A DNA stretch of 64,000 bases, taken from assembly GCA_900317755.1 (NCBI GenBank), contig ONHZ01000005.1:22358-86357 (forward strand), read 5' to 3'. Each line of letters begins with the position of its first letter. Position 1 is the stretch's first letter. Below the pieces are notes generated by a model that was not told the DNA's origin, ran no database searches, and saw only the letters and a program-made list of their open reading frames with translations. Source of the DNA: an uncultured Lachnospiraceae bacterium. GTDB taxonomy: Bacteria; Bacillota; Clostridia; Lachnospirales; Lachnospiraceae. A program made the translations under genes and the position numbers. Shown in pieces: positions 1 to 9,005 of the stretch.

Positions 1-1
1 A

Positions 2-682
2 GCACTTTCCCGAGTTGAAGGAAAGGATTTTGAAACGCTCTGCGAGACGATAAAGAAAACCGCATTTAAGATTACCCGTGTAGGCCAGCTTGTCGCAAAG
101 GAAGCTTCAAAGGAACTCAAGATTCCATTCGGAATTGTAGATCTTTCACTGGCACCGACACCTGCAGTCGGCGATTCAGTCGCAGATGTACTCCATGAGA
201 TCGGCGTTGAATATGCAGGCGCGCCAGGAACTACAGCAGCCCTTGCACTTTTAAATGATCAGGTAAAGAAGGGCGGCATCATGGCATCAAGCTATGTCGG
301 CGGACTTTCAGGTGCATTCATTCCTGTTTCAGAAGATGCATCGATGATCACAGCTGCAGAAAAAGGTGCACTTACAATAGAGAAGCTTGAAGCTATGACT
401 TCAGTCTGCTCCGTAGGTCTTGACATGATTGCCATTCCTGGCGACACATCACCTGAAACCATCTCCGGAATCATCGCAGACGAAATGGCAATCGGCATGA
501 TCAATCAGAAGACGACCGCAACCCGTCTCATCCCAGTCATCGGTAAGGGCGTCGGAGAAAGCGTCTCCTACGGCGGTCTCCTCGGTGCAGCCCCTATCAT
601 GCCTGTAAGCAAATATGACTGCTCCGCCTTCGTAAACCGTGGCGGAAGGATTCCTGCGCCGATTCACTCTTTTAAAAACTAA
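2..682 (+). CDS. UPF0210/DUF711 (PFL) family protein, 3' part only
   Basis: The reading frame is open from the first bases of the window and gives the last ~226 residues of a family whose members are about 450 residues long; the start lies before the window. Recognisable family segments are [14 protein letters not shown], the glycine-rich [13 protein letters not shown] and the C-terminal [17 protein letters not shown]. This family (DUF711, called PFL or UPF0210) is widespread in Firmicutes and archaea and has solved structures but no settled biochemical role. The stop codon lies inside the first stem of a strong terminator, so this is the last gene of its transcript. Family assignment is confident; function is unknown. 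Confidence 0.85.
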   Translation, partial: ALSRVEGKDFETLCETIKKTAFKITRVGQLVAKEASKELKIPFGIVDLSLAPTPAVGDSVADVLHEIGVEYAGAPGTTAALALLNDQVKKGGIMASSYVGGLSGAFIPVSEDASMITAAEKGALTIEKLEAMTSVCSVGLDMIAIPGDTSPETISGIIADEMAIGMINQKTTATRLIPVIGKGVGESVSYGGLLGAAPIMPVSKYDCSAFVNRGGRIPAPIHSFKN

Positions 683-733
683 GCAATATCGATGTCTCCT
701 TATTGGACATCGATATTGCTTGATTATTTTTTT
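681..733 (+). terminator. Rho-independent terminator of the UPF0210 gene
   Basis: A perfect 16-bp inverted repeat (681-696 with 706-721, 9-nt loop) is followed by GATTATTTTTTT. The TAA stop of the preceding gene forms the first bases of the stem. Confidence 0.9.
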
Positions 734-738
734 GCATC

Positions 739-2136
739 ATGGAAACTACATTTTCAATCCTTTTATCACGATATATCGACAGTCTTGCAATCAATAAGGC
801 CGAATTCATCCGTATGTCTGGAATAGACAAATCAACATTTTACAAGATATTAAATGGCACGAGGGTTCCGACCAAAAAGCAGTTTCATTCTATTAGCAGC
901 CTTCTCGCATTATCTGAGAACGATAATGTTGAATTGGATAAGGCATACTTTTCTGTAGTAAATGGTCAGCAGGCTGCGGATAGTGTTTCCGGGGTTATCA
1001 AATGTCTTTCTGCGCTTTCAAAAAAGGAAGGCGCATATATTTATGAGCCGCTAAAGGAAACTGAATTCAAAGAGGCAGAGGGAAGGACGTATTTTCCATT
1101 TTCAAAGTTTCAGAATTATTTTTATCAGGAGCTGGACAGGAAGCTTTCTGACGAAAATGCAAAGATGGATGTCTTTATGGATTCTTCCTGCAGGCAGATT
1201 TTCAATCTGGTCATTGGCCTTCTGATCAAGCATTCAGATAGAAAGGCTCAGGTGCGCCATCTATTTCAGTATCCAAATAATCTCAGGGCAAATCAGACAC
1301 CAATCCTAGACAGCTTTGCAGAAGAAGCTTCGATTATCACTGAAAATCTGAAATTTTACGAAGTCTGGTACTATTACAGCCTTGGCAGTGCATCTTCAAG
1401 TGATGGTATTTTCATGCCTTATGGAATTGTTTTTGAGGATGAGCTGATTCTTTTTAGCAGCGATGGCTTTATTATTCTAAAGGATGCTGATGTCGTAAAG
1501 GCAGCAGAGGAGCATTTTGAAAAGATTCTGGGCAAGTCGAAAAGGCTCCTTAAATATTTTGATGATATTTATTCATACACTGCTGCCTACAAGCCGCTTT
1601 ATGGGAATCTTAAAGATGAATGGCTTTCCTACCACAGTTCCTTCTGTGCTATGACGCTCATCACAGAGGATATGATAAAGAAGTATGTCCCGAAAGAATA
1701 TCTGGAATTTTCTAAGAATTATTTTGAACAGACGAAGGGTGTGAAGGTAAAGACAGAGTATCTGACGCTATCCGGACTTGAAGCTTTTGCGAAAACAGGC
1801 ATTCTCGATGAAATCCCAAGTGAGATTTCAGGCGCTTTGGAAAAAAAGGACAGGGCGCTTCTCTTGAAAAAAATTCTTGAAAAACTGGGCAGGAAATATT
1901 TCATTGTCAATTCAAAATTTCTTCCTGTGACTGATGGCTGGAATGTTTATGTCATTAATGACCAGCATGTCCTGATCAGCCGTGACCGTTCGACGAGATA
2001 TATCATGATTGATGAAATAAATATCGTTAACGCATTTTCTGTTTTTATGAAGAATATTTATGACACCCATCTGGTGATGTCACTTGATGAGGCAAAGAAT
2101 GTGCTTCAGGGGTTTATTGATTCGTGCGAGAAATAA
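739..2136 (+). CDS. HTH transcriptional regulator, 465 aa, unknown C-terminal domain
   Basis: Residues ~15-60 read as an XRE/Cro-type helix-turn-helix (NKAEFIRMSGIDKSTFYKIL followed by NGTRVPTKKQFHSI). The remaining ~400 residues show no motif that I recognise; they are soluble, with no membrane segment, and could be a sensing domain. The gene stands alone between terminators, 5 bp downstream of the T-tract of the preceding terminator. There is no clear Shine-Dalgarno sequence before the ATG, so the start is only moderately supported and translation may be weak or leaderless-like. The role as a DNA-binding regulator is inferred from the N-terminus only; the target is unknown. Confidence 0.7.
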   Translation: METTFSILLSRYIDSLAINKAEFIRMSGIDKSTFYKILNGTRVPTKKQFHSISSLLALSENDNVELDKAYFSVVNGQQAADSVSGVIKCLSALSKKEGAYIYEPLKETEFKEAEGRTYFPFSKFQNYFYQELDRKLSDENAKMDVFMDSSCRQIFNLVIGLLIKHSDRKAQVRHLFQYPNNLRANQTPILDSFAEEASIITENLKFYEVWYYYSLGSASSSDGIFMPYGIVFEDELILFSSDGFIILKDADVVKAAEEHFEKILGKSKRLLKYFDDIYSYTAAYKPLYGNLKDEWLSYHSSFCAMTLITEDMIKKYVPKEYLEFSKNYFEQTKGVKVKTEYLTLSGLEAFAKTGILDEIPSEISGALEKKDRALLLKKILEKLGRKYFIVNSKFLPVTDGWNVYVINDQHVLISRDRSTRYIMIDEINIVNAFSVFMKNIYDTHLVMSLDEAKNVLQGFIDSCEK

Positions 2137-2373
2137 TAGAGTCTATATTTTGCGAAAATAACAACAGCATCTGATCTTGGTATTGCCAGATCATGTATAT
2201 AGTGGTGGCATGACCTCAGGTAATTTTTTGCCACATATTGATTAAAAAAGATTAATTTATTAACATAATTTTTGAAGATTCAAAAGCATATCCTCAGCGT
2301 GACTTATATTATCCTCCTTAATCTGGATATGTTTTGGGACACAAGGTCCATGATGTAGGATAGGTTTCATTTT
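2137..2373 (+). other. Hairpin-rich intergenic stretch, possible small RNA
   Basis: No gene is seen here. Three inverted repeats are visible: TGATCTTGG/CCAGATCA (2172-2193), GTGGCA/TGCCAC (about 2205-2239) and GCATATCC/GGATATGT (2286-2332). A weak promoter-like pair TTGATT-17-TAACAT lies near 2238-2266, and the stretch ends at a good terminator (2374-2403). Either this is the 3' UTR of the HTH gene or it contains an independent transcript of ~130 nt. Confidence 0.3.
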
Positions 2374-2403
2374 CCGGTGGTTGTTCCACCGGATTATTTT
2401 TTT
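2374..2403 (+). terminator. Rho-independent terminator
   Basis: CCGGTGG, 5-nt loop, CCACCGG, then ATTATTTTTTT. It lies 238 nt beyond the HTH gene stop and just before the ABC-F promoter, so it isolates the two units. Confidence 0.85.
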
Positions 2404-2434
2404 GAATTGAAAAGCGTGTGATCTGCAATATATT

Positions 2435-2463
2435 TTGACACTCATCGCATTTTTTGTTATGAT
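2435..2463 (+). promoter_or_regulatory. Sigma-A promoter of the ABC-F gene
   Basis: Perfect -35 TTGACA (2435-2440), 17-nt spacer, -10 TATGAT (2458-2463). Transcription would start near 2470, giving an ~84-nt leader with a hairpin at 2504-2522 (GCGCACT/AGTGTGC) ahead of the Shine-Dalgarno AGGAGA. No T-run follows that hairpin, so attenuation is not evident. Confidence 0.85.
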
Positions 2464-2553
2464 ACAAAGGTTTTTTGGAGCTTGTAAAATCAGCGATTCG
2501 TAAGCGCACTGCCATAGTGTGCAAGTGTAAAATAATATAATTAGGAGAAAGCA

Positions 2554-4194
2554 ATGATAGAAGCGAATAATATTTCACTCAGATTTGGGAAAAAAGCGCT
2601 CTTTGAGGATGTTAACATCAAGTTCACCGAGGGCAACTGCTACGGCATCATCGGAGCAAACGGTGCTGGAAAATCAACATTCTTAAAGATCCTCTCAGGA
2701 AAGATTGAGCCTACGAGCGGAGAAATAATCATCACGCCTGGGCAGAGGCTTTCCTTCCTCGAACAGGACCAGTTCAAGTATGATGAATACCCGGTTCTTG
2801 ACACGGTCATCATGGGAAATAAGCGTCTTTATGAGATCGGAAAGGAAAAGGATGCGCTCTATGCTAAGCCTGATTTTTCTGACGAAGATGGCATCAAGGC
2901 GTCAGAGCTTGAGACAGAGTTTGCCGAGATGGATGGCTGGAATGCAGAGTCAAATGCAGAGTCGCTTCTGAACGGTCTTGGTGTCGGCACAGAATTTCAC
3001 CAGACATTGATGAAAGACATGCCATCTGCTATGAAGGTGAAGGTACTCCTCGCCCAGGCGCTTTTTGGAAATCCTGATATTCTTCTTCTTGATGAGCCTA
3101 CGAACCACCTTGACATGACAGCAATCGAATGGCTTGAGGAATTTTTAATTAATTTCCAGAACACCGTCATCGTTGTTTCCCACGACAGATATTTCCTGAA
3201 CAAGGTCTGCACGAACATCGCAGATATCGACTACGGCAAGATCCAGCTCTATTCCGGAAACTACGACTTCTGGTATGAGTCATCACAGCTTATTATAAAG
3301 CAGAAAAAGGAAGAGAATAAAAAGAAGGAAGAGCAGATTAAAGAACTCAAGGAATTCATCGCAAAGTTTGCTGCAAATGCTGCAAAATCAAAGCAGGCAA
3401 CTTCCCGAAAGAAGGCGCTTGAAAAAATCCAGCTCGATGAAATCCGTCCTTCTTCAAGGAAATATCCTTACATTGATTTCCGTCCGAAGAGAGAAATCGG
3501 AAACGAAGTCCTGACTGTCGAAGGTCTCACAAAGACTATCGACGGCAAGAAGGTTCTTGACAATGTTTCTTTTACCGTGGAGCGTGAGGACAAGATCGCA
3601 TTTGTCGGCGGAAATGAATTTGCAAAGACCACGCTTTTCAATATATTAGCCGGTGAGATGGAACCGGACGCAGGCTCTTACAAGTGGGGCGTTACCACGA
3701 GCCAGTCCTATTTCCCAAAAGATAATACGAAGATCTTCGACAGCGACAACAATATCGCAGATTACCTCACTCAGTTCTCTGAAATAAAGGATGCGACTTA
3801 TGTAAGAGGTTTCCTTGGCCGTATGCTTTTTAAAGGAGAGGACGGCGTAAAGAAAATGAGAGTCCTTTCCGGTGGTGAGAAGGTCAGGGTGCTTCTTTCA
3901 AAGATGATGATCGAAGGTTCGAATGTTCTGATTTTCGATGAGCCTACCGACCACCTTGACATGGAGGCAATCACTGCATTAAACCAGGGCATGAAGAAGT
4001 TTTCAGGCGTCATATTATTCTCATCAAGAGACCATGAAATTGTTGAGACAACAGCGAACAGAATCATTGAATTTCTGCCGGACGGTACGTTCATCGACAA
4101 GAGGACGACATACGATGAGTACCTCGAGGCAGATGAGAATGCAAAGAAGAGGGCAGTCTTCTCAACAAGCGAATCTGATGAGGAGGATGACTGA
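2554..4194 (+). CDS. ABC-F family ATPase, YbiT/YkpA-like
   Basis: A 546-residue protein with two ABC cassettes and no membrane segments, joined by a charged linker (residues ~245-300), as in ribosome-associated ABC-F translation factors. Cassette 1 has Walker A GANGAGKST (34-42), a degenerate signature (PSAMKVKVLLAQA), Walker B DILLLDEPTNHLD (175-187) and H-loop His210. Cassette 2 has GGNEFAKTT in the Walker A position (352-360), a good LSGGEKVRV signature, Walker B VLIFDEPTDHLD, and SSRDHE at the H-loop where His is expected (Arg492). The weak first signature also occurs in E. coli YbiT, which aligns throughout. Likely acts on the ribosome; antibiotic resistance cannot be claimed. It has its own promoter. 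Confidence 0.88.
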   Translation: MIEANNISLRFGKKALFEDVNIKFTEGNCYGIIGANGAGKSTFLKILSGKIEPTSGEIIITPGQRLSFLEQDQFKYDEYPVLDTVIMGNKRLYEIGKEKDALYAKPDFSDEDGIKASELETEFAEMDGWNAESNAESLLNGLGVGTEFHQTLMKDMPSAMKVKVLLAQALFGNPDILLLDEPTNHLDMTAIEWLEEFLINFQNTVIVVSHDRYFLNKVCTNIADIDYGKIQLYSGNYDFWYESSQLIIKQKKEENKKKEEQIKELKEFIAKFAANAAKSKQATSRKKALEKIQLDEIRPSSRKYPYIDFRPKREIGNEVLTVEGLTKTIDGKKVLDNVSFTVEREDKIAFVGGNEFAKTTLFNILAGEMEPDAGSYKWGVTTSQSYFPKDNTKIFDSDNNIADYLTQFSEIKDATYVRGFLGRMLFKGEDGVKKMRVLSGGEKVRVLLSKMMIEGSNVLIFDEPTDHLDMEAITALNQGMKKFSGVILFSSRDHEIVETTANRIIEFLPDGTFIDKRTTYDEYLEADENAKKRAVFSTSESDEEDD

Positions 4195-4221
4195 TTTTTT
4201 CACTAAATTAACACAAAATGC

Positions 4222-4250
4222 TTTAATTAATTAATCTGATGTATTATAAT
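4222..4250 (+). promoter_or_regulatory. Possible promoter of the GH25 lysozyme gene
   Basis: Perfect -10 TATAAT (4245-4250) with a poor -35 TTTAAT at 17-nt spacing, about 98 nt upstream of the GH25 start. The -35 match is weak. Confidence 0.4.
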
Positions 4251-4347
4251 GTTTGATGTTTGCAAAGAGTGGGAGAACTATTTTTTCTGCAAAATCAGCA
4301 AAATTTCGATGTATTAGACATCAGAAAATATTTTTAGGAGGAAGAGA

Positions 4348-5331
4348 ATGAAAAAGAAAAGACTTGCAGCATTCGTCATTGCTGCAGCGACAGCTATTAC
4401 GAGTTTCTTCGTACCAGCTGCAACCACAAAGGTTGAGGCAGCACCAAGAAGCGCGACTTATGTCGAGAGGGCAATGATTGATGTCTCAAAGTTCCAGGGT
4501 GTGATTGACTGGCCTACAGTAAAGGCTGCAGGAATCAATTACTGCATGATCAGAGTTGGTTATAGGAACCATATCAATGGCGGTATTGAGGTAGATCCAT
4601 ATTACGCTAGGAATATTTCTGGTGCACTTGCTGCCGGAATCAACGTCGGTGTTTATTTCAGAACAGAGGCAGTGAATCCTGCAGAGGCTGCTGAAGAAGC
4701 TGCATGGACGGTTGCTATGGTACAGCCATACAATATCTCACTACCGATTGCCATTGATTTTGAGCCAAAGGCAGGCGACAGAGCTTATGGTCTTGATGTT
4801 GCTACAAACACAGCAAATATCGATGCATTCTGCCAGATGATCGCTGCAAATGGCTATGCTCCTATGGTTTATTCATATAGGAACGGTTTTACAAAGAAGT
4901 TCGATGGCCTCGGACTTGCAAGCAAGTATTTGATCTGGTCAGCATCTAATCCGCCATGGGGGATTTCAGATTTCTGGCAGTATGGACAGGGTGTATGCCC
5001 TGGAATTAATGGTGCCGTTGATTTCAACACATGGTATGATGACGGCTCCCTGAATTCATATTATGGACCATACAGGGCAGTATTCAATCCTGTATTCTAT
5101 GCAGATGCAAACCCTGATATTAAGAAGCTTTATGGCTATGATACACAGAAGCTCCTGAATCATTTCCTGACAAAGGGTATGGCACAGGGCAGAGTTTCAG
5201 CTCCTACATTTAATGTTCGTGCATACAGGGCAAAGAACCCAGATCTTGATGCAGCATATGGTGACAACTGGACGCTTTATTACAGCCATTACATTACAAA
5301 TGGTCAGTATGAAGGCAGACAGACGATCTGA
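4348..5331 (+). CDS. Secreted GH25 muramidase (lysozyme) with C-terminal repeats
   Basis: A 327-residue protein. The N-terminal signal peptide (MKKKR, hydrophobic core, likely cut after VEA near residue 31) indicates export. Residues ~42-230 form a glycoside hydrolase 25 domain: MIDVSKFQGVIDW (Asp45) and the catalytic IDFEP motif (Asp137/Glu139), which hydrolyse the MurNAc-GlcNAc bond of peptidoglycan. Two C-terminal repeats (about 246-283 and 288-325) share a pattern of F/Y-x-NPDxxxxYG...HFxxxGxxxGR, seen in many Lachnospiraceae surface proteins and probably anchoring or binding. A good Shine-Dalgarno (AGGAGG) precedes the ATG. The gene is monocistronic, with a terminator after it. Could serve in wall remodelling or attack on other bacteria. 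Confidence 0.9.
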   Translation: MKKKRLAAFVIAAATAITSFFVPAATTKVEAAPRSATYVERAMIDVSKFQGVIDWPTVKAAGINYCMIRVGYRNHINGGIEVDPYYARNISGALAAGINVGVYFRTEAVNPAEAAEEAAWTVAMVQPYNISLPIAIDFEPKAGDRAYGLDVATNTANIDAFCQMIAANGYAPMVYSYRNGFTKKFDGLGLASKYLIWSASNPPWGISDFWQYGQGVCPGINGAVDFNTWYDDGSLNSYYGPYRAVFNPVFYADANPDIKKLYGYDTQKLLNHFLTKGMAQGRVSAPTFNVRAYRAKNPDLDAAYGDNWTLYYSHYITNGQYEGRQTI

Positions 5332-5367
5332 TGCATAGAGGATTGTAATTTAGATATTTGATTACAA

Positions 5368-5395
5368 AGCAGTCGGGAAACCGGCTGCTTTTTCT
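5368..5395 (+). terminator. Rho-independent terminator after GH25 gene
   Basis: AGCAGTCGG, GAAA loop, CCGGCTGCT, then a T-run. One G-T wobble in a 9-bp stem. Confidence 0.9.
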
Positions 5396-5572
5396 ATGGG
5401 AGTAAGGGTATCAAGCTGATTTAGCTACAATTATCAGTGATTATACAAAAAAAGTCCTTTATGATAATGTAAAAGTATGATAATATACCAAAAACTGCGT
5501 TAAAAAGCGCTTTTTGAGTATTAGATTACACCAGGCATTCACAGATTTGCATGAATGTATATCCTAAAATAC
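5396..5572. other. AT-rich intergenic stretch before suf promoter
   Basis: No gene is seen. It contains a 14-bp perfect palindrome AAAAAGCGCTTTTT (5502-5515) and two TATGATAAT-like sequences (near 5459 and 5476) without convincing -35 partners. Confidence 0.4.
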
Positions 5573-5600
5573 TTGACAAAGATGCTAAGTTTTATATACT
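5573..5600 (+). promoter_or_regulatory. Sigma-A promoter of the suf operon
   Basis: Perfect -35 TTGACA (5573-5578), 16-nt spacer, -10 TATACT (5595-5600). It lies 88 nt upstream of sufC. Confidence 0.8.
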
Positions 5601-5613
5601 ACCAAGTTAGTAG
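5599..5613. promoter_or_regulatory. Palindromic operator candidate at the suf promoter
   Basis: CTACCAAGTTAGTAG is a 15-bp near-palindrome overlapping the -10 and start point. Position and the right half (TTAGTAGG) recall Rrf2/IscR-type operators that repress Fe-S assembly operons in Firmicutes. No iscR-like gene is in the window, so the regulator is inferred. Confidence 0.45.
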
Positions 5614-5687
5614 GAAATATAGGAAATAGGACAAATCATATTATATAAAATAACTCCGGGAATCACGGAAATAAGGAGGCTTCATAA

Positions 5688-6431
5688 ATGTCAGACCCAA
5701 TTTTGGAAGTAAAGGACCTGCATACAGGCGTAGAGGAAAAAGAAATTCTGCATGGACTGAATCTCACTGTGGGTGCAGGCGAGACGCACGTCATCATGGG
5801 ACCAAACGGTGCCGGAAAGTCTACACTCGGTTCTACCATAATGGGTGATCCGAGATACAAGGTTTCAAGCGGCAGTGTTATTTTTAAGGGAGAGGATATT
5901 ACAAATCTTTCTACGGATAAGATTGCAAAGAAGGGCATGTTCATTTCCTTCCAGAATCCGATCGAGGTTCCGGGTATTTCACTTTCAAATTTTATCCGTA
6001 CTGCAATTGAAAATAAGACCGGCGAGCACTTGAGAGTCTGGGATTTCCAGAAGACGCTTAAGGCAACGATGCAGGTTCTTAACATGGATCCTTCCTATGC
6101 AGAGCGTGATCTTAACGTCGGATTTTCAGGTGGCGAGAAAAAGAAGGCTGAGATTTTACAGCTTCTCATGTTAAAGCCCGATTTAGCAATTCTTGACGAG
6201 ACAGACTCAGGCCTTGATGTCGATGCCGTCCGCACGGTTTCAAAGGGCATCGAAGAGTACAAGAAACAAATCGGCGGCGCACTTCTTATCATTACTCATT
6301 CTACGAGAATCCTTGAGTCACTCAAGGTTGATAAGACGCATGTCCTTGTCGAAGGTAGAATCGTCGCAGATGGCGATGCATCGATGGTCGATGATATAAA
6401 TGAGAACGGATTCGAGAAGTACATCAAGTAA
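5688..6431 (+). CDS. sufC: Fe-S cluster assembly ATPase SufC
   Basis: A 247-residue ABC-type ATPase that works with SufB and SufD in the cytoplasmic SufBCD scaffold for Fe-S cluster assembly. Walker A GPNGAGKST (38-46), signature FSGGE (146-150), Walker B LAILDE with catalytic Glu171, D-loop SGLD (174-177) and H-loop His204 are all present, so it should be active. Length is normal. Strong Shine-Dalgarno AAGGAGG. First gene of sufCBDSU; note that B. subtilis has the order sufCDSUB, so sufB has a different place here. Confidence 0.97.
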   Translation: MSDPILEVKDLHTGVEEKEILHGLNLTVGAGETHVIMGPNGAGKSTLGSTIMGDPRYKVSSGSVIFKGEDITNLSTDKIAKKGMFISFQNPIEVPGISLSNFIRTAIENKTGEHLRVWDFQKTLKATMQVLNMDPSYAERDLNVGFSGGEKKKAEILQLLMLKPDLAILDETDSGLDVDAVRTVSKGIEEYKKQIGGALLIITHSTRILESLKVDKTHVLVEGRIVADGDASMVDDINENGFEKYIK

Positions 6432-6504
6432 ACTCGCATTAAGCGAAGCATTTGAGGTATTGATTTGATTATTATTTATTGTTTTGGCAGCAGAGGTTTA
6501 TTCG

Positions 6505-7920
6505 ATGAGCGAAAAAACAGTAGTCGAAGATATAGACAGAAGCATGTATGACTTCCGCTACGAGGAGAGGCCTGAGGACGTATTCCAGGTTGACGAGGGT
6601 CTTACTCCTGAGATCGTGGAAGAGATTTCAAAAGAGAAAAATGATCCCCAGTGGATGCATGATTTCAGACTGAAGTCACTTGAAATATATAATTCATTAG
6701 AGGTTCCAGAATGGGGACCGGATATTTCCGGACTCCATATGGAGAACATCGTCACATACATCCGTCCGAAGAAAAATAAGATGGCAGATGACTGGAAGGA
6801 AGTTCCAAAGGACATAAAGGAAACCTTCGAGAAGCTCGGCATTCCAAAGGCTGAGCGTGAGTCACTTGCAGGCGTCGGCGCACAGTATGACTCTGAGCTC
6901 GTCTACCACAATGTAAAGGATGAGGTCGCAAAGCAGGGCGTTGTCTACACCGATCTTGAGAGTGCTTTACACAGCGAGTATGCAGACATGATCAAAGATC
7001 ATTTCATGCATCTCGTTCCTCCGACCGACCACAAATTTGCAGCGCTTCACGGCGCAGTATGGTCCGGCGGTTCATTCGTATATGTTCCGGACGGCGTTCA
7101 TCTTGACATTCCGCTTCAGTCCTATTTCAGACTGAATGCAAAGGGCGCAGGACAGTTCGAGCATACGCTTATTATTGTTGGCAAGAATGCTTACCTTCAT
7201 TTCATCGAAGGCTGTTCAGCTCCAAAGTATAATGTCGCAAACCTTCACGCAGGCTGCGTTGAATTATTCGTCGGAGAAGGCTCGACACTTCGGTATTCCA
7301 CAATTGAGAACTGGTCAAAAAATATGTACAACCTCAATACCAAGCGTGCCATCTGCGAGAAGAATGCAAAGGTTGAATGGGTTTCTGGTTCATTTGGCTC
7401 CCATATTTCTTACCTTTATCCTATGAGTATCTTAAACGGCGAGAATTCAAGATGCGAATTCACATCCGTTACGTTTGCAGGCCACGGACAGAATCTCGAT
7501 ACTGGCACAAAGGTAGTGCATAATGCACCGAATACCTCATCCTATATTAATACGAGGTCAATCTCAAAGAGTGGCGGCATCTCTACATTCAGAAGCGCTG
7601 TCACTGTAACCTCACAGGCAAAGGGCTCAAAGGCTTCCGTTTCCTGCCAGTCACTTATGCTTGACGATATTTCACGAAGCGATACGATTCCGGCAATGGA
7701 TATTAGGACCAGCGACTGCGAGATCGGTCACGAGGCATCAATCGGCTCGATTTCTGATGATGTCGTATTTTATCTGATGAGCCGCGGACTTTCAGAAGAG
7801 GACGCCCGTGCTATGATCGTACGAGGCTTTGCGGACAACGTCGGCAAGGAACTTCCGCTTGAGTATGCGGTTGAGATGAACAATCTCATCGGACTCGAAA
7901 TGAAGGGGGCAATTGGATAA
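6505..7920 (+). CDS. sufB: Fe-S cluster assembly scaffold SufB
   Basis: A 471-residue SufB, with the conserved C-terminal block SDCEIGHEASIGSISDD that holds scaffold and interface residues. It forms the SufBC2D complex on which the cluster is built. The frame is open from a TTG at 6484, but the ATG at 6505 follows an AGAGG Shine-Dalgarno at 8-nt spacing and gives the usual family length, so I chose 6505. It is 73 nt downstream of sufC, and its TAA overlaps the sufD ATG by one base, implying translational coupling. Confidence 0.95.
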   Translation: MSEKTVVEDIDRSMYDFRYEERPEDVFQVDEGLTPEIVEEISKEKNDPQWMHDFRLKSLEIYNSLEVPEWGPDISGLHMENIVTYIRPKKNKMADDWKEVPKDIKETFEKLGIPKAERESLAGVGAQYDSELVYHNVKDEVAKQGVVYTDLESALHSEYADMIKDHFMHLVPPTDHKFAALHGAVWSGGSFVYVPDGVHLDIPLQSYFRLNAKGAGQFEHTLIIVGKNAYLHFIEGCSAPKYNVANLHAGCVELFVGEGSTLRYSTIENWSKNMYNLNTKRAICEKNAKVEWVSGSFGSHISYLYPMSILNGENSRCEFTSVTFAGHGQNLDTGTKVVHNAPNTSSYINTRSISKSGGISTFRSAVTVTSQAKGSKASVSCQSLMLDDISRSDTIPAMDIRTSDCEIGHEASIGSISDDVVFYLMSRGLSEEDARAMIVRGFADNVGKELPLEYAVEMNNLIGLEMKGAIG

Positions 7921-8996
7921 TGGCAGAATTTTCAACAGTAAACAGAATACCATCACTTACATGGAACAGGCTACACCTTAATGAAGCAGAGGGTGTTTCA
8001 ATAAAGGCTTCATCATTTTTTAAGGCATCTGCTACAGTGCCGTCGGATGTCAGGGTGGAAGAGCTTTCTGAAACTTCACTAAAGAATCAGAAAACCGGAA
8101 TCGGACCTGAAATCGATAAGGCAGTTTCTTTTGCAGCAAAGAGCGGACAGAGCATTACGAAATATGTTTCTTCTATCGCTAAGAATGCTGCAGATGCTTC
8201 AGAGAATATTCTGAAGCTTGATTTATCATATTCTTCTGACGGTTCAGAAATAAATGCAGTGACACCAGTAGAGCTCTTCGTAGAAGACGGAAAAGCACTG
8301 ACAGCAATCATGTTTTTTGAGGCAGCTCCAGAGACAAAGGGCGAGGCAGTCGTCCAGACAAAATACCATGTCGGCAAAGGTGCTTCACTTAATCTTATAC
8401 AGGTGCAGAAGACATCTAAGAGCATGGACTTCTTCAATGACATCGGCGGAACGGTTGAGGCGGACGGCGAGTTCAGGCTTTCACAGCTTGTCATCGACGG
8501 CGGAAATACATACTATGGCTCGACAACAGATCTTCTTGGCGAGAAGGCTTCGCATGACATGAAGCTTTCCTATTTAGTCGGTAAGGGAAGTCTTCTTGAT
8601 ATTAATGACGAGATCAACCACATCGGAAAGAAGACGCTTTCCGAGATCGAAGTAAACGGCGTTCTCGACGGAGGTTCAAAGAAGAATTTCCGCGGAACCA
8701 TCGACCTTCGAAAAGGATGTAAGGGCGCAAAGGGAAATGAGCGGGAATCCGTTCTCCTCCTTGATGATGACCTTGTAAACCGCACGCTTCCGGTCATCCT
8801 CTGCTCAGAAGAAGAGGTTGAGGGAAACCACGGCGCATCCATCGGAAAGCTGGATTCAGAGATGATGTTCTATCTCGAAAGCCGCGGCATTCCTGAGAAA
8901 GAAATCTATAAGATGATCTCACGCGCCAGGATTGATGCGGTAAAGAACCTGATTCCGGACGAAAAGTCGAGGGAACGTGTGGATAATATGCTATAA
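7920..8996 (+). CDS. sufD: Fe-S cluster assembly protein SufD
   Basis: A 358-residue paralogue of SufB. The C-terminal block EGNHGASIGKLDSEMMFYLE contains the conserved histidine of SufD in place of the SufB cysteine region. The N-terminus is shorter and more divergent than in SufB, as is usual. It starts in a TAATG overlap with sufB and is followed 9 nt later by sufS. Role: stable partner of SufB and SufC in the scaffold. Confidence 0.95.
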   Translation: MAEFSTVNRIPSLTWNRLHLNEAEGVSIKASSFFKASATVPSDVRVEELSETSLKNQKTGIGPEIDKAVSFAAKSGQSITKYVSSIAKNAADASENILKLDLSYSSDGSEINAVTPVELFVEDGKALTAIMFFEAAPETKGEAVVQTKYHVGKGASLNLIQVQKTSKSMDFFNDIGGTVEADGEFRLSQLVIDGGNTYYGSTTDLLGEKASHDMKLSYLVGKGSLLDINDEINHIGKKTLSEIEVNGVLDGGSKKNFRGTIDLRKGCKGAKGNERESVLLLDDDLVNRTLPVILCSEEEVEGNHGASIGKLDSEMMFYLESRGIPEKEIYKMISRARIDAVKNLIPDEKSRERVDNML

Positions 8997-9005
8997 GGTG
9001 ATAGT

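Noticed and set aside
2374..2403. T-box terminator (GGTGG/CCACC pairs)
   Set aside because: The T-box sequence and specifier stem are missing, and the downstream gene has its own promoter after the hairpin.
4305..4335. Hairpin GATGT-ATTAG-ACATC before GH25 as a terminator or attenuator
   Set aside because: The stem is only five pairs and is followed by a mixed AT sequence without a T-run.
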